Below are positions 38,856-51,115 of a stretch of 64,000 nt of DNA, in pieces. The notes below the pieces were generated by a model, which was not told where the DNA came from, did not search any database, and saw only the letters and a list, made by a program, of their open reading frames with translations. The stretch is taken from contig NZ_CP098740.1 in assembly GCF_026167665.1 (NCBI RefSeq), forward strand, positions 248,001 to 312,000, read 5' to 3'. The position numbers were made by a program, and so were the translations under genes. This stretch comes from Streptomyces drozdowiczii. GTDB taxonomy: Bacteria; Actinomycetota; Actinomycetes; Streptomycetales; Streptomycetaceae. The first letter of the stretch is position 1, and each line of letters begins with the position of its first letter.

Positions 38856-40070
38856 TCACCAGTCGTGGACGGTGCCGTCCCGGAGCCGGTTCACGGGCAG
38901 ATAGGTCTGCTCGTACGGGTGGGCCGCCGCGAGCTTCTCGTCCAGCTCCACACCGATGCCGGGCGCCTCGCCGGGGTGCAGGAAGCCGTCGGTGAAGGTG
39001 TACGCGTGCCGGAACACCTCCTCGGTGAGGGCGTTGTGGCCCGAGTACTCCTGGATGCCGAAGTTGTGCACGGCGAAGCCGAGGTGGACGGCGGCGGCCA
39101 TCCCGACCGGGGAGATGTCCTCGGGGCCGTGGATCGCGCTCTTGATCTGGTACTGGGCGGCGAAGTCGAAGAGCTTGCGCAGCGGGGTGACCCCGCCGAA
39201 GTGGGTGACCGCGCTGCGCACGTAGTCGATCAGCTGCTCGGTGATCAGCGTCTGGTAGTCGTACACCGTGTTGAAGACCTCGCCGAGCGCGAGGGGCGTG
39301 GTGGTGTGGCGGCGTACGAGCCGCAGGGCCTCCTGGTTCTCGGCGGGGGTGCAGTCCTCCAGCCAGAACGGGCGGTACGGCTCCAGGTCCTTGCCCAGCC
39401 GGGCCGCCTGAATGGGCGTGAGGCGGTGGTGGGCGTCGTGGAGCAGCGGTATCCCGGCGCCGAACTCCGCGCGTACCGCCTCGAACACGGCGGGGGTGTG
39501 GCGCAGGTAGGCGTCCGTGTCCCAGTCCTCGACCAGGGGCCGGATCTGCTGGTGGAGGACGCGCTCGCCCTGCTCGTCGGTGGTGTGCACGCCGTAGACG
39601 GCCTTGAGGCCGGGGATGCCCGTCTGGATGCGGACGGCGGGGTAGCCCTCGGCCAGCCGCTGCCGTACGGAGTCGAGGAGTTCGGGGATGTCGCGGCCGT
39701 TGGCGTGGCCGTAGGTGGCGAGGCGGTCGCGGGAGGCGCCGCCGAGCAGCTGGTAGAGGGGCAGCCCGGCGGCCTTCGCCTTGATGTCCCACAGGGCGAC
39801 GTCGACGGCGGCGATGGCGGCCATGGTGACCGGGCCGCGCCGCCAGTACGCGCCCCGGTAGAGGTACTGCCAGGTGTCCTCGATCCGGTGCGGGTCCAGG
39901 CCGGTGAGCAGGGGCACCACATGGTCGGTGAGGTAGCTGACGACCGCGAGTTCCCGGCCGTTGAGCGTGGCGTCGCCGAGACCGGTGATTCCTTCGTCCG
40001 TCGTCAGTTTCAGCGTCACGAAGTTGCGGCCGGGGCTGGTGACGACGACCTGCGCGTCGGCGATCCTCAT
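38856..40070 (-). CDS. manD: D-mannonate dehydratase family enolase (ManD/RspA)
   Basis: 404 residues, exactly the ManD length. Enolase-superfamily features: N-terminal capping domain ([25 protein letters not shown]), barrel with [17 protein letters not shown], metal ligands in [11 protein letters not shown] and LALGEVFN, and [17 protein letters not shown]. Members dehydrate D-mannonate (or D-gluconate, or neither) in the cytosol. The start ATG 40070 follows a purine-rich AAGAGAG stretch. Divergent from an MFS transporter (81 bases), which may carry the sugar acid. Confidence 0.88.
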   Translation of the reverse strand: MRIADAQVVVTSPGRNFVTLKLTTDEGITGLGDATLNGRELAVVSYLTDHVVPLLTGLDPHRIEDTWQYLYRGAYWRRGPVTMAAIAAVDVALWDIKAKAAGLPLYQLLGGASRDRLATYGHANGRDIPELLDSVRQRLAEGYPAVRIQTGIPGLKAVYGVHTTDEQGERVLHQQIRPLVEDWDTDAYLRHTPAVFEAVRAEFGAGIPLLHDAHHRLTPIQAARLGKDLEPYRPFWLEDCTPAENQEALRLVRRHTTTPLALGEVFNTVYDYQTLITEQLIDYVRSAVTHFGGVTPLRKLFDFAAQYQIKSAIHGPEDISPVGMAAAVHLGFAVHNFGIQEYSGHNALTEEVFRHAYTFTDGFLHPGEAPGIGVELDEKLAAAHPYEQTYLPVNRLRDGTVHDW

Positions 40071-40151
40071 GGTGGCTCTCTTTCGGGCTGCGGCGGGCCG
40101 GCGCCCGTCGCCCTGACCGGGGGCCGCCCGCTGCATAGAGTGGCGTGCGTG

Positions 40152-41354
40152 ATGGTGCGTGAGGATACGGGACGGACGGGCGGGCGCCGCGCGGGATACC
40201 TGGCAGCGGCGGTGGTCTTCGCCATCGGGATGGCCGGCACCACGCTGCCGACCCCGCTCTACGGGCTCTACCAGAAGGAGATCGGCTTCTCCGAGTTGAT
40301 GGTGACCGTGGTCTTCGCGGTGTACGCGGTCGCGGTCATCTCCGTACTCCTGGTGGCGGGAAACTACTCGGACAAGGTGGGCCGCAGGCCGGTACTGCTG
40401 GCCGCCATGGTGCTGTCCGCCGCGAGTGCGGGGTGCTTCCTGCTGGAGAGCGGGCTGCCCCTGCTCTTCGCCGGGCGGGTGCTGTCCGGCGGCGCGGCCG
40501 GGCTGCTGAGCGGTGCTGCGACGGCGGCGGTCATCGAGCTGGCGTCCCCGGGGCAGAAGGCGCGCGCCGGGTTCGCCGCGACGGCCGCGAACATGGGCGG
40601 TCTCGGCTGCGGCCCGCTGCTCTCCGGTGTGCTGGCCGAGTACACGCCCTGGCCGCTGTCCCTGCCGTTCTGGGTGCACCTGGGTCTGGTCGCCGCGGCC
40701 TGCGTCATCACCTGGCGGCTGGCGGAGACGGTGGCCGAGCCGCGTCGGTGGCCCCGGCTCGAACCGCAGGGTGTCAGGGTGCCCGCCGAGGTGAAGGGCG
40801 TGTTCGTGCCGGCCTCGCTGGCCGCCTTCGCCGGTTTCGCGCTGCTCGGCCTGTTCACGGCGGTCGCGCCCAGCTTCGCGGCCGAGACGCTGGACGTGCA
40901 CAACCTGGCGGTGACGGGCGCGGTGGTGTTCTCGGTGTTCTGCGCCTCGACGGTCGGGCAGTCGCTGGCCCCGCGCATCGGGGCGCGCCGCGCGCTGCCG
41001 CTGGGCTGTGCCGTGCTGATCGTGGGGCTCGCGCTGGTCGCGTCGTCGTTGCTGGCGAAGTCTCTGGTGCTGCTCGTCCTGGGCGCGGTCTGCGGGGGCA
41101 TCGGGCAGGGGCTCGCCTTCCGGGCCGCGCTGACGCTCGTGAGCGAGGCGGCCCCCGCCGAGCACCGGGGCGGCACGATCTCGGCGTTCTTCGTCGTCGC
41201 CTACACCGGGATCTCCCTGCCGGTGGTGGGTGTGGGCGCACTGGCGACCGCGGTGGGGCTGCGCGACGCCGGGCTGGTCTTCACGGGCTGCGTGATGCTG
41301 CTGGCGGCGGTGTCGGGGACGTACGCGGCACTCAGGACGCCGTCCGAGTCGTGA
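40152..41354 (+). CDS. MFS transporter
   Basis: 400 residues with twelve predicted membrane helices. Motif A variant in the loop after helix two: [14 protein letters not shown]. The second half has [17 protein letters not shown] as its counterpart. No substrate motif. Start ATG 40152 (the preceding GTG 40149 is equally possible). Divergent from manD and so a candidate sugar-acid or sugar importer, though an efflux role is not excluded. Confidence 0.9.
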   Translation: MVREDTGRTGGRRAGYLAAAVVFAIGMAGTTLPTPLYGLYQKEIGFSELMVTVVFAVYAVAVISVLLVAGNYSDKVGRRPVLLAAMVLSAASAGCFLLESGLPLLFAGRVLSGGAAGLLSGAATAAVIELASPGQKARAGFAATAANMGGLGCGPLLSGVLAEYTPWPLSLPFWVHLGLVAAACVITWRLAETVAEPRRWPRLEPQGVRVPAEVKGVFVPASLAAFAGFALLGLFTAVAPSFAAETLDVHNLAVTGAVVFSVFCASTVGQSLAPRIGARRALPLGCAVLIVGLALVASSLLAKSLVLLVLGAVCGGIGQGLAFRAALTLVSEAAPAEHRGGTISAFFVVAYTGISLPVVGVGALATAVGLRDAGLVFTGCVMLLAAVSGTYAALRTPSES

Positions 41355-41470
41355 ACGGGCACTTTCGGACGGAACGGCCATATTCCCCCATTCGGGCTAT
41401 ATTTATGTCTTCGTAGCTTTTCCCTTCACTGGGCTCGGGGATCCGTTCCAACAGGAGGAAGGTGCGTCCG

Positions 41471-41872
41471 ATGACCGCTTCCACCCGAGTCCGCCGCCTG
41501 CTGGCGGGCGCCGCCGCGACCGGTCTGCTCGCCGGCGGAGCCGCCCTGGGGACCGCCGGCGCGGCGGGGGCCGCCCCGGCCCCCGCACCGGCCGCCGTAT
41601 CCGCCGCGACCCACCACCACGGCCACTGCACCTGGCAGCAGGGCCACTGGCAGAAGCAGTGGGTCAAGGGCCACTGGACGAAGCAGTGGCACAAGGGCCA
41701 CTACGCCGACCACAAGGTCTGGCACCCCGGACACTACGACCGGCACGGGCACTGGAAGCCCGGTCACTGGACCCACCACACCCAGTGGGTCAAGGGCCAC
41801 TGGACCAAGGTGTACGTCCCCGGCCACTGGGACACCCACTGGGTGAAGGGGCACTGGAGCTGCCCCAGGTGA
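41471..41872 (+). CDS. Exported His/Trp-rich repeat protein
   Basis: 133 residues. Signal peptide (MTASTRVRRLLAGAAATGLLAGG, cleavage about residue 36-45), then about 85 residues holding 20 His and 13 Trp with nine copies of the tripeptide GH(W/Y), usually spaced by WVK/WTK/QKQ. Two Cys bracket the repeats (GHCTW near the start, WSCPR at the end). Predicted to be extracytoplasmic; a transition-metal-binding role is inferred only from histidine density. ATG 41471 is preferred; a GTG at 41462 sits only 3 bases after AGGAGG. No similar gene or metal transporter is adjacent. Confidence 0.8.
   Translation: MTASTRVRRLLAGAAATGLLAGGAALGTAGAAGAAPAPAPAAVSAATHHHGHCTWQQGHWQKQWVKGHWTKQWHKGHYADHKVWHPGHYDRHGHWKPGHWTHHTQWVKGHWTKVYVPGHWDTHWVKGHWSCPR
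41605..41865 (+). repeat. Degenerate tandem repeats encoding GH(W/Y) units
   Basis: The core AAGGGCCACTGGAC recurs (for example near 41667 and 41792) with variants AAGGGCCACTAC, CCCGGACACTAC and CCCGGTCACTGG. The repeats are similar at DNA level, so recombination could change copy number. Confidence 0.65.
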
Positions 41873-41878
41873 GCGCCG

Positions 41879-44281
<2,403 letters not shown>

Positions 44282-44335
44282 TCACGTCGGTGGGGGTGCC
44301 GGGTGTGCGGGGGTGCGTGCGTGACCCCGGAGGCG

Positions 44336-44349
44336 TGGGAGCGCTCCCA
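44336..44349. promoter_or_regulatory. CebR-type operator TGGGAGCGCTCCCA
   Basis: A perfect 14-bp palindrome identical to the consensus operator of the cellulose/cello-oligosaccharide repressor CebR, 70 bases upstream of the GH9 start. Supports cellobiose-inducible expression. Confidence 0.85.
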
Positions 44350-44536
44350 AGGGCGTTGCTCATGAAGCCAGTTCCCGGGAGAGCTGTCAACGGTTGCGGC
44401 ACGCCCACTTCACTGCGGCGGCCGCCGACAAACACCGCATCGGCCACCCGTTCGGGTGACCCCGCGCGCGGACGGGCCCGAACCGGCCAAGGCTGGCGTC
44501 CCGGACACACCTGTGGCGTCGCGACCGGAGGTACAG

Positions 44537-46002
44537 ATGAGCGCGATGGACATGCCGGCGGATCTGCCGAAGGACTCGGCACGCACCGCCGCCAGAGACC
44601 GGCCGGCGGCTCCGAGGATCAGCTGGCTGACGCTCGCGCTGATGACCACGGCGTCGGTGGCGAGCCTGCGGGCCGCACCGACGATGGCGGTCTACGGGCT
44701 GGCCTGCGTCTTCCTCTATCTCCTGCCGGCCGTCGTGTTCCTGCTGCCGACCGCGCTCGTCTCGGCCGAGCTGGCCTCGGGCTGGCCCGGCGGCGTCTAC
44801 CGCTGGGTGAGCGAGGGGCTGTCCAAGCCGCTCGGATTCCTCGCCGTGTGGTGCCAGTTCGCGATGACGATCTTCTACTACCCGAGCCTCCTGGCGTTCG
44901 TGGCGTCCACGATCGCGTACGTCATCGATCCCTCGCTCGCGTCCAACGGCCTGTACACCGCGATCGTGATCATGGTGCTCTACTGGACCGGCGTCTGGGT
45001 CTCGTCCCGGGGCACCAAGGCCCTGGCGGGCCTGTCCTCCTGGGGCTCGTCATCGGCACGCTGGTCCCCGGCACGGTGCTGGTCGTGCTCGGCATCGTCT
45101 TCCTCGGACAGGGGAACGGCTCCGCCGCACCGATGACCTCGGCGCATCTGCTCCCTCAGTGGACGGGGCTCGCCAGCCTGGTGCTCATCGTCAACAACTT
45201 CCTGTCGTACTCCGGCATGGAGATGAACGCCGTGCACGTCTCGTCGCTGCGCGATCCGGCGAAGGAGTACCCGAAGTCGATGTTCCTGGCGATGGGTCTG
45301 GTGCTGCTGATCTTCATCCTGCCGGCGCTCGCGATCAGCTGGGTGGTGCCCTCCAGCCAGCTGAGCCTGACGGCCGGTGTGATGCAGGCGTTCGACGCGT
45401 TCTTCGCGCACTTCCACGTCGGCTGGATGACGCCGATCGCCGCGGTGATGCTGGTGTCGGCGGCGCTCGGCGGGATGCTGACGTGGCTGGCCGGGCCGTC
45501 CAAGGGCCTGCTGGAGATCTCCCGCAGCGAGGGCTATCTGCCGCCCTATCTCCAGCGGCTCAACAAGAACGGCATCCAGCAGAACATCCTGGTCACACAG
45601 GGCATCGTCACCACCGTCATCGCGCTGCTGTACGCGCTGATCCCGAACGTGTCGAGCGTCTACTGGATCTTCTCCACCATCACGACGCAGGTGTACCTCA
45701 TCGTCTACCTGCTGATGTTCGTGGCGGCCGTACGGCTGCGAAAGACCCAGCCGGACCACCCGCGCGGCTACCGCGTCCCCGCTCTCGGCCTGCTGTGCGG
45801 GGTCGGCCTGCTGGCCTCGCTCGCGGCCCTGGCCATCGGCTTCGTGCCGCCCTCCCAGTTCGGCGGCGGCAGCGTCGGCGTGTACGTGGCCATCGTCGGC
45901 GGCGGGCTCGTCGTCCTCGGGCTGCTGATCCCGTGGCTGTTCCTGAAACTGCGCAAACCCGGCTGGCGCACGGCTGCGGCCGGTGAGGAGGCCGCGTCAT
46001 GA
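44537..46002 (+). pseudogene. APC family amino-acid permease, frameshifted
   Basis: Start ATG 44537 with GGAGG 5 bases upstream. The first ~170 residues (WLTLALMTTASVASLRAAPTMAVYGLACVFL) are in one frame and the rest (LVIGTLVPGTVLVVLG, GMEMNAVHVSSLRDPAKEYPKSM, TWLAGPSKGLLEI) in another. The shift falls at the four-G run 45042-45045 in ...LSSWG|LVIGT; one more G restores a 488-residue twelve-helix amino acid transporter. Both halves look under normal constraint, so an assembly indel is likely. First gene of an operon: next start overlaps its stop (ATGA). Confidence 0.85.
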
Positions 46003-46436
46003 GCCCGACCCGCTTCGCCTCCGAGCACCGCTGGCTCTACATCGGCGCGATCGTCCTCCTGGTGGCGCTCGTGGTCGTCGGCATCATCCGGTACGAGAAG
46101 GTCAGGACGAACAACAAGGCGACGGAGAAGGCCGAGCAACTGGCCGACGCCGCCGAGGCGGCCGGCTATCCCCGGCCCGATGTGGGCACCATCAAGCGCA
46201 CGCTGGGCGACGACGGCGGCCAGGTGTGCGAGAAGCCCGGCTCCTCGCTCAAGTCGGCGCTGTGGAAGATGAACATCTCCAACGGCGCCACCGGCCCCGG
46301 CATGCGCCCCGTGATCGGCGACACGGAGACGATCCGGGCGGAGGCGAAGATCCTCGAGATCTACTGCCCGGACAAGCTGGACGAGATCGAGGACAAGATC
46401 GCCGACCTCAAGACCGAGAACACAGTGAGGCGCTGA
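45999..46436 (+). CDS. Membrane-anchored protein of unknown function
   Basis: 145 residues: one N-terminal helix (about 13-31, WLYIGAIVLLVALVVVGII) and an ordered region with two Cys (GGQVCEKPG, ILEIYCPDK) that could pair outside the membrane. The C-terminus is helical and charged (DEIEDKIADLKTE). ATG overlaps the permease stop, and its stop overlaps the peptidase start (TGATG), so translation is coupled. It may be a small accessory of the transporter or of the peptidase, which is inference from operon position. Confidence 0.78.
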   Translation: MSPTRFASEHRWLYIGAIVLLVALVVVGIIRYEKVRTNNKATEKAEQLADAAEAAGYPRPDVGTIKRTLGDDGGQVCEKPGSSLKSALWKMNISNGATGPGMRPVIGDTETIRAEAKILEIYCPDKLDEIEDKIADLKTENTVRR

Positions 46437-47797
46437 TGGCCACCGACGAACTCGCCGGACGCGTCTCCGGCCTGATGTCCCGCGCACGGACGGACCTGAC
46501 CGAACTGGTCTCCATCCCCTCGGTGGCCGACCCCCGGCAGTACCCGCCCGAGGAGTGCGAGCGGGCCGCGCAGTGGGTGGCCGACGCCTTCACCGAGGCC
46601 GGCCTCCAGGACGTACGCCTCGCGAAGACCCCGGACGGCAGCAACGCGGTCATCGGGCACCGCCCGCCCCCGCCCGGCGCGCCGACCGTACTGCTCTACT
46701 GCCACTACGACGTGCAGCCCCCGCTGGACGACGACGCGTGGACCACACCGCCCTTCACGCTGACCGAGCGCGACGGCCGCTGGTACGGGCGGGGCACGGC
46801 CGACTGCAAGGGCAACATCGTCATGCACCTCACCGCCCTGCGCGCGCTCGGCGACGACATCCCCGTCGGGCTGAGGTTCGTCGCCGAGGGCTCGGAGGAA
46901 CAGGGCACCGGCGGCCTCGAAGCGTACGCGGCCGCGCATCCCGAGGAGTTCGCCGCCGACGCCCTCCTGATCTGCGACACGGGGAACGCGGCCGTCGGCG
47001 TGGGCACCGCCACCACGTCCCTGCGCGGTGTGGTGAACGTCGTGGTCACCGTCGACACCCTGGCCGGCGAGGTGCACTCCGGGATGTTCGGCGGCCCGGC
47101 CCCCGACGCGCTGGCCGCGCTGATCCAGCTGCTTTCCACCCTGCGCGACCCCGAAACCGGGGCCACCCGCGTACGCGGCCTGGACGCCTCGGGCAGCTGG
47201 GAGGGGGCGCGCTACGAGGAGGACCAGTTCCGCGAGGACGCGGGCGTCCTCGACGGCGTGCCCCTCACCGGCACGGGCACCGGCTCGGTGTCCGATCTGC
47301 TGTGGGCCCGCCCGGCCGTCACCGTCCTCGGCATCGACTGCCCGCCCGTGGTGGGCTCCTCCGCCTCGGTCCCGCCCACCGCCCGGGCCCGGGTGAGCCT
47401 GCGCATTCCGCCGGGCACCGACGCGGACGCCGCCCGGCGCGCGCTGACGGACCATCTGACCTGGGCTGCCCCCTGGGGCGTACGGGTCGGGGTGGAGCCG
47501 GAGCAGTCCGGCGCGCCGTTCCGCGCGGCGACGGACGGTCCGGCGTACCGCGCGCTCGGCGAGGCGATGCGGACGGTGTACGGCAAGCCGATGGCGTACC
47601 TCGGCCAGGGCGGGTCCATCCCGCTCTGCAACGTCCTCGCGGAGGTCTGCCCGTCGGCCGAGATCATCCTGATGGGCGTCGAGGAGCCGCGGTGCCTCAT
47701 CCACGCGCCCAACGAGAGCGTCGACCCGACGGAGATCGAGCACATGGCCCAGGTGGAGGCCCTCTTCCTCCACGCCTTCGCCCGCGCGCCGCGCTGA
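46436..47797 (+). CDS. M20 family metallopeptidase (dipeptidase)
   Basis: 453 residues with all M20 zinc-site elements: LLYCHYDVQPP (His/Asp), GRGTADCKGNI (bridging Asp), AEGSEEQGTGG (catalytic Glu/Glu), ICDTGNAAV (Asp) and a late His in RCLIHAPNESV. The dimerisation domain sits at about 200-310. Cytoplasmic zinc exopeptidase of the dipeptidase/acylase group. Coupled with the upstream gene; the next gene starts 5 bases after its stop. Probably hydrolyses small peptides whose amino acids are then transported. Confidence 0.92.
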   Translation: MATDELAGRVSGLMSRARTDLTELVSIPSVADPRQYPPEECERAAQWVADAFTEAGLQDVRLAKTPDGSNAVIGHRPPPPGAPTVLLYCHYDVQPPLDDDAWTTPPFTLTERDGRWYGRGTADCKGNIVMHLTALRALGDDIPVGLRFVAEGSEEQGTGGLEAYAAAHPEEFAADALLICDTGNAAVGVGTATTSLRGVVNVVVTVDTLAGEVHSGMFGGPAPDALAALIQLLSTLRDPETGATRVRGLDASGSWEGARYEEDQFREDAGVLDGVPLTGTGTGSVSDLLWARPAVTVLGIDCPPVVGSSASVPPTARARVSLRIPPGTDADAARRALTDHLTWAAPWGVRVGVEPEQSGAPFRAATDGPAYRALGEAMRTVYGKPMAYLGQGGSIPLCNVLAEVCPSAEIILMGVEEPRCLIHAPNESVDPTEIEHMAQVEALFLHAFARAPR

Positions 47798-47802
47798 ACG
47801 CG

Positions 47803-49053
47803 GTGACGGGAACGGAGCCCGTCGAGGAAGCCGACGGGCACGACGCCCTCGTCGGCTTCCTCGACGGGCTGACCCGGCTCCTGCTGGGGACGAGCGGCGA
47901 GGGGGCGGAGCAGGTCGAGCGGTCCGTCACCGCGGCGGCCCGCGGCCTCGGCGGCACCGCGTCGGTGGCGGTGCTGCCCGACGCCGCCACGGTCGCCGTG
48001 ACCTCGCACGGCCGCAGTTCGGCCATCGTGGTGCGCGGCTTCCCGGAAGTCTTCCGGATGGACCGGGTGGTGGCGCTCAAGCCGCTCCTGGACGAGGTGA
48101 CGGCGGGCCGGCTGGACGTACGCGGGGCGAGCGCCCGGCTCGCGACGATCACCCGCGCCGCTCCCCCGTACCCCTGGTGGGCGAAGCTTCTGGGCGTGGT
48201 GCTGTTCTCGGTGGGCTTCGCGCCGCTGATGCAGCCGACCTGGTACGAGGTCGGGAGCACGGCGGTCCTCGCCACGCTCTCGGCGTGCCTGGCCGTCGCG
48301 GCGGACCGGCTGCCCCGGCTGGCGAAGGTGCTGCCGCTGGTCGCGGCGGTGACCGTGTCCCTGCTCGCGCTCGAGGTGTTCGCCCGCTCCCCCGCGCACG
48401 GCGGGCCGGTGCTGCTGATGCTTCCGGCGCTGTTCTTCTTCGTCCCCGGTGACTACCTCAGCGCGGCAGCGGCCGAGCTGGCCGCCGGACACCTCACGAC
48501 CGGTGCCGTGCGCCTGGTGTACGCGGTCGCGCTCCTGGTCCAGCTCTATGTGGGCGTGATCCTGGGGCTGGTCATCACGGGCCGGCCGCGGCAGGACCTG
48601 TTCGACGTGGCGGCCGGGGCGGACCTGCCGCGCTGGGTGCTGTTCGCGAGCTGGATCGTCTTCACCGTGGGCGCCCTGCTGGCCTTCGCCGTACCCGCCC
48701 GGCTGCTGGGCATGCTCCTGGTGCTCGTGTATCTGACGGTGGGCGTGCAGACGGGGTTCACGAAGCTGCTCGGCGACGTGGGCGGCACGTTCACGGCGGC
48801 GGTCGTGCTCGGCGCGGTCACGACCTGGCTGGCCCGCCGTCCGGGGCGCCCGCCCCGGCTGGTCCTGGTGCTGCCGGGCTTCTTCACGCTGACGGTGGGC
48901 TCGCTGGGGATGCGCGGACTGACGGCGCTGGCGGGCGGGTACGCGATCGAGGGCTTCCGCGACCTCACGGAGCTGGTCACCCTCGTCACCGCGATCGGCG
49001 TCGGGCTGCTCCTTGGCGCGGTGCTCGCGCAGCGGCCGGCCGACAGCGTCTGA
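47803..49053 (+). CDS. Threonine/serine exporter (ThrE) family membrane protein
   Basis: 416 residues: a cytosolic N-terminal region of about 120 residues with GFLDGLTRLLLGTSGEGAEQVERSV, typical of the ThrE N-domain, then about ten hydrophobic segments including FVPGDYLSAAAAELAAG and the C-terminal PGFFTLTVGSLGMRGL of the ThrE_2 half. In corynebacteria ThrE exports Thr and Ser. GTG 47803, coupled with the peptidase gene. Acts as a relief valve for amino acids released from peptides, which is inferred from the operon. Confidence 0.87.
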   Translation: MTGTEPVEEADGHDALVGFLDGLTRLLLGTSGEGAEQVERSVTAAARGLGGTASVAVLPDAATVAVTSHGRSSAIVVRGFPEVFRMDRVVALKPLLDEVTAGRLDVRGASARLATITRAAPPYPWWAKLLGVVLFSVGFAPLMQPTWYEVGSTAVLATLSACLAVAADRLPRLAKVLPLVAAVTVSLLALEVFARSPAHGGPVLLMLPALFFFVPGDYLSAAAAELAAGHLTTGAVRLVYAVALLVQLYVGVILGLVITGRPRQDLFDVAAGADLPRWVLFASWIVFTVGALLAFAVPARLLGMLLVLVYLTVGVQTGFTKLLGDVGGTFTAAVVLGAVTTWLARRPGRPPRLVLVLPGFFTLTVGSLGMRGLTALAGGYAIEGFRDLTELVTLVTAIGVGLLLGAVLAQRPADSV

Positions 49054-49075
49054 CCTGTCCAGCCGGGCCCCGGTC

Positions 49076-50909
49076 TCAGATGCTCGGGATGTCTCCGCCG
49101 TCGGCCGGGGCGGCCTCGTTCAGCGCGAACCAGGCGGTCTTCCCCTCCGGCTCGGGCCGTACGCCCCACTGGTCGGCCAGGATGTCCAGCAGGAGCAGGC
49201 CGCGGCCCGAGGAGGCGAGCTCGCCGGGGGTGCGCTGGTGGGGCAGTTCGTCGCCGCGGTCCATGACCTCGACCAGCAGCCGGCGGGTGCCGGTCTCCCC
49301 GGAGACGGTGGCGTTGAGGGCGCCGTCCTGGTCGGTGTGCACGAGGACGTTGCCCAGGAGTTCGGTGGCCAGGAGCACGGCGGTGTCCACCTGGTCCGGG
49401 CGCGCCCAGTCGTGCAGCAGCGCCTTCAGCTCCGCGCGGGCCTCGGCCAGCCCCTCGCCCTGGTCCTGGCCGACGGTGAGCATCAGCCGGCGCTGGCTGA
49501 CCTCGGCGCGGGCGTGGATGGCGTCGCGGCGCAGCAGCAGGAGGGCGATGTCGTCGCCGTCGCGGGCGACTGCCTCCTCCCGGGAGCCGGGGCCGGGGTC
49601 GAGGACGGCCGCCATGAGCCGGTCGGCGATGCCCTCGAGGTCGTCGGCGGGGCCGGGCGAGAACGCGTCGCGCACCCGTACCCAGCCGGTGTACATGTCG
49701 TGGCCGCCGTTCTCGATGAACCCGTCGGTGCACAGCATGAGGATCTCGCCCTCGTGCAGGCGCACGGTGTCGATGGGGTAGTCCTCCTCGCCGGGCATCA
49801 GCCCGAGCGGCAGCCCGCCGCTGACGTGCTTGAGCATGCAGGTGCCGTCCGGCATGCGCAGGACGGGGTGCGGGTGGCCCGCGCGGGCGATGTGCAGATC
49901 GCCGGTGGACGGGTCGGCCTCGATGTACAGGCAGGTCGCGAAGCGGTCCTCGTCCAGGGTGGTCAGGAAGCGGGAGGCGCGTGCCAGGACGGCGTCGGGC
50001 CCGTGCCCCTCGGCCGCGTACGCGTGCACAGCGGTACGCAGCTGGGCCATGAGCCCCGCAGCGTGCACGTCGTGGCCCTGGACGTCGCCGATCACCACGG
50101 CCATCCGGCCGTTCGGCAGGTCGATGCTGTCGTACCAGTCGCCGCCGACCATGAGGCCGCCGCCGGTCGGCACGTAGCGGGTGGCGACGCTGAGCCCGGT
50201 CAGGGCCGCGCCAGCGGTGTGCATGCTGCGGCGCAGTCCCCGGGAGAGTTCCAGTTCGGCGCGGCTCGCCCGGGCGCGTTCGAGGACCTGGGCGATCATG
50301 CGTCCGGTGACGGTGAGCAGGGCGCGCTCGCTCGCCGTGAAGTCCAGGGGGTGCGGAAGGCCGCCAGCCAGACCCCGACGACCCGGCCGGCGGTCACCAG
50401 CGGCAGGAAGGCCCACGCCTCGCGGCCCTTGCGCGCGGACAGGTGCCAGGTGGCCGGGAAGCGGCGGCGGTACTCCTCCGTGGACCCCAGGTAGACGGCG
50501 CGCCCGGTGCGGGCCACCTCGGCGGCCGGGTAACCGGTGTTCATGGGCATGCGGAAGCCGCGGCCCGCACCACCGGGCCGGAATCCGTACTGTCCGAGAG
50601 CGGTGAGGTTGCCTTCGGCGACGCCGAAGACGCACTGGCCGTCCAGCGGGAAATCTGGGGCGTAGAGGCCGGCGGCGAGTCTCAGGGCCTCGTCGAGGGT
50701 GTCGGCGGCGGCCACCGCGTGTCCGGCCGAGAGCAGCAGCGAGTCGCGGCGCCTGGCCTCTTCCGGTGTGCCCTCGCCCCGGGTCCCCCGGTCGGGTCCC
50801 GGGGGAGCGCCGGGTCGGGGCCCGGCGCCTGCAACCGGTTCAGCGCCTCGATCTGGTCCAGCTCGGCCTCGAACGCGTCGGTCGGTGGCTCATGCCGTTC
50901 ACCACCCAT
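49076..50909 (-). pseudogene. GAF-SpoIIE phosphatase-ATPase, frameshifted twice
   Basis: Three reading frames combine to one 611-residue protein: N-terminus from ATG 50909 (GGERHEPPTDAFEAELDQIEALNRLQ), a GAF domain (LLLSAGHAVAAADTLDEALRLA through AWAFLPLVTAGRVVGVWLAAFRTP), then SpoIIE phosphatase (GGDWYDSIDLPNGRMAVVIGDVQGHDVHAAGLM by motif) and HATPase_c (SSGRGLLLLDILADQWG). One base is missing in or near the short G/C runs within 50776-50805 and one at the five-G run 50347-50351. Same layout as the 15.1-17.2 kb protein but without PAS. Likely an assembly indel pair. Confidence 0.83.
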
Positions 50910-51115
50910 CCGGCTTCCCTTCGTCCCGAAGTCGTCGGCGCCTGTTCGTTCCATGCTCCGACGGGAGAGCCGGGTCCGCAGTCCGAGACATCCCCGTACC
51001 ACCACCGGAATGTGCCGGACGGGTAGGACGGACGGGCCGTCGGCGCGGGCCGGCCGGGGGCACCGGCGGGTGCGGAAGCGCTCGGGCGTACGCCCGGGGC
51101 GGGACGGTTCGTGGG

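Noticed and set aside
38865..40070. Plus-strand open frame antisense to manD, upstream of the MFS gene
   Set aside because: It is the antisense of manD; the true MFS protein begins near 40152.
51083..51096. Palindrome CGGGCGTACGCCCG downstream of the small gene at 51116-51277
   Set aside because: Could be a terminator, but it has no loop or further stem and is short for this GC content; left out of the feature list.
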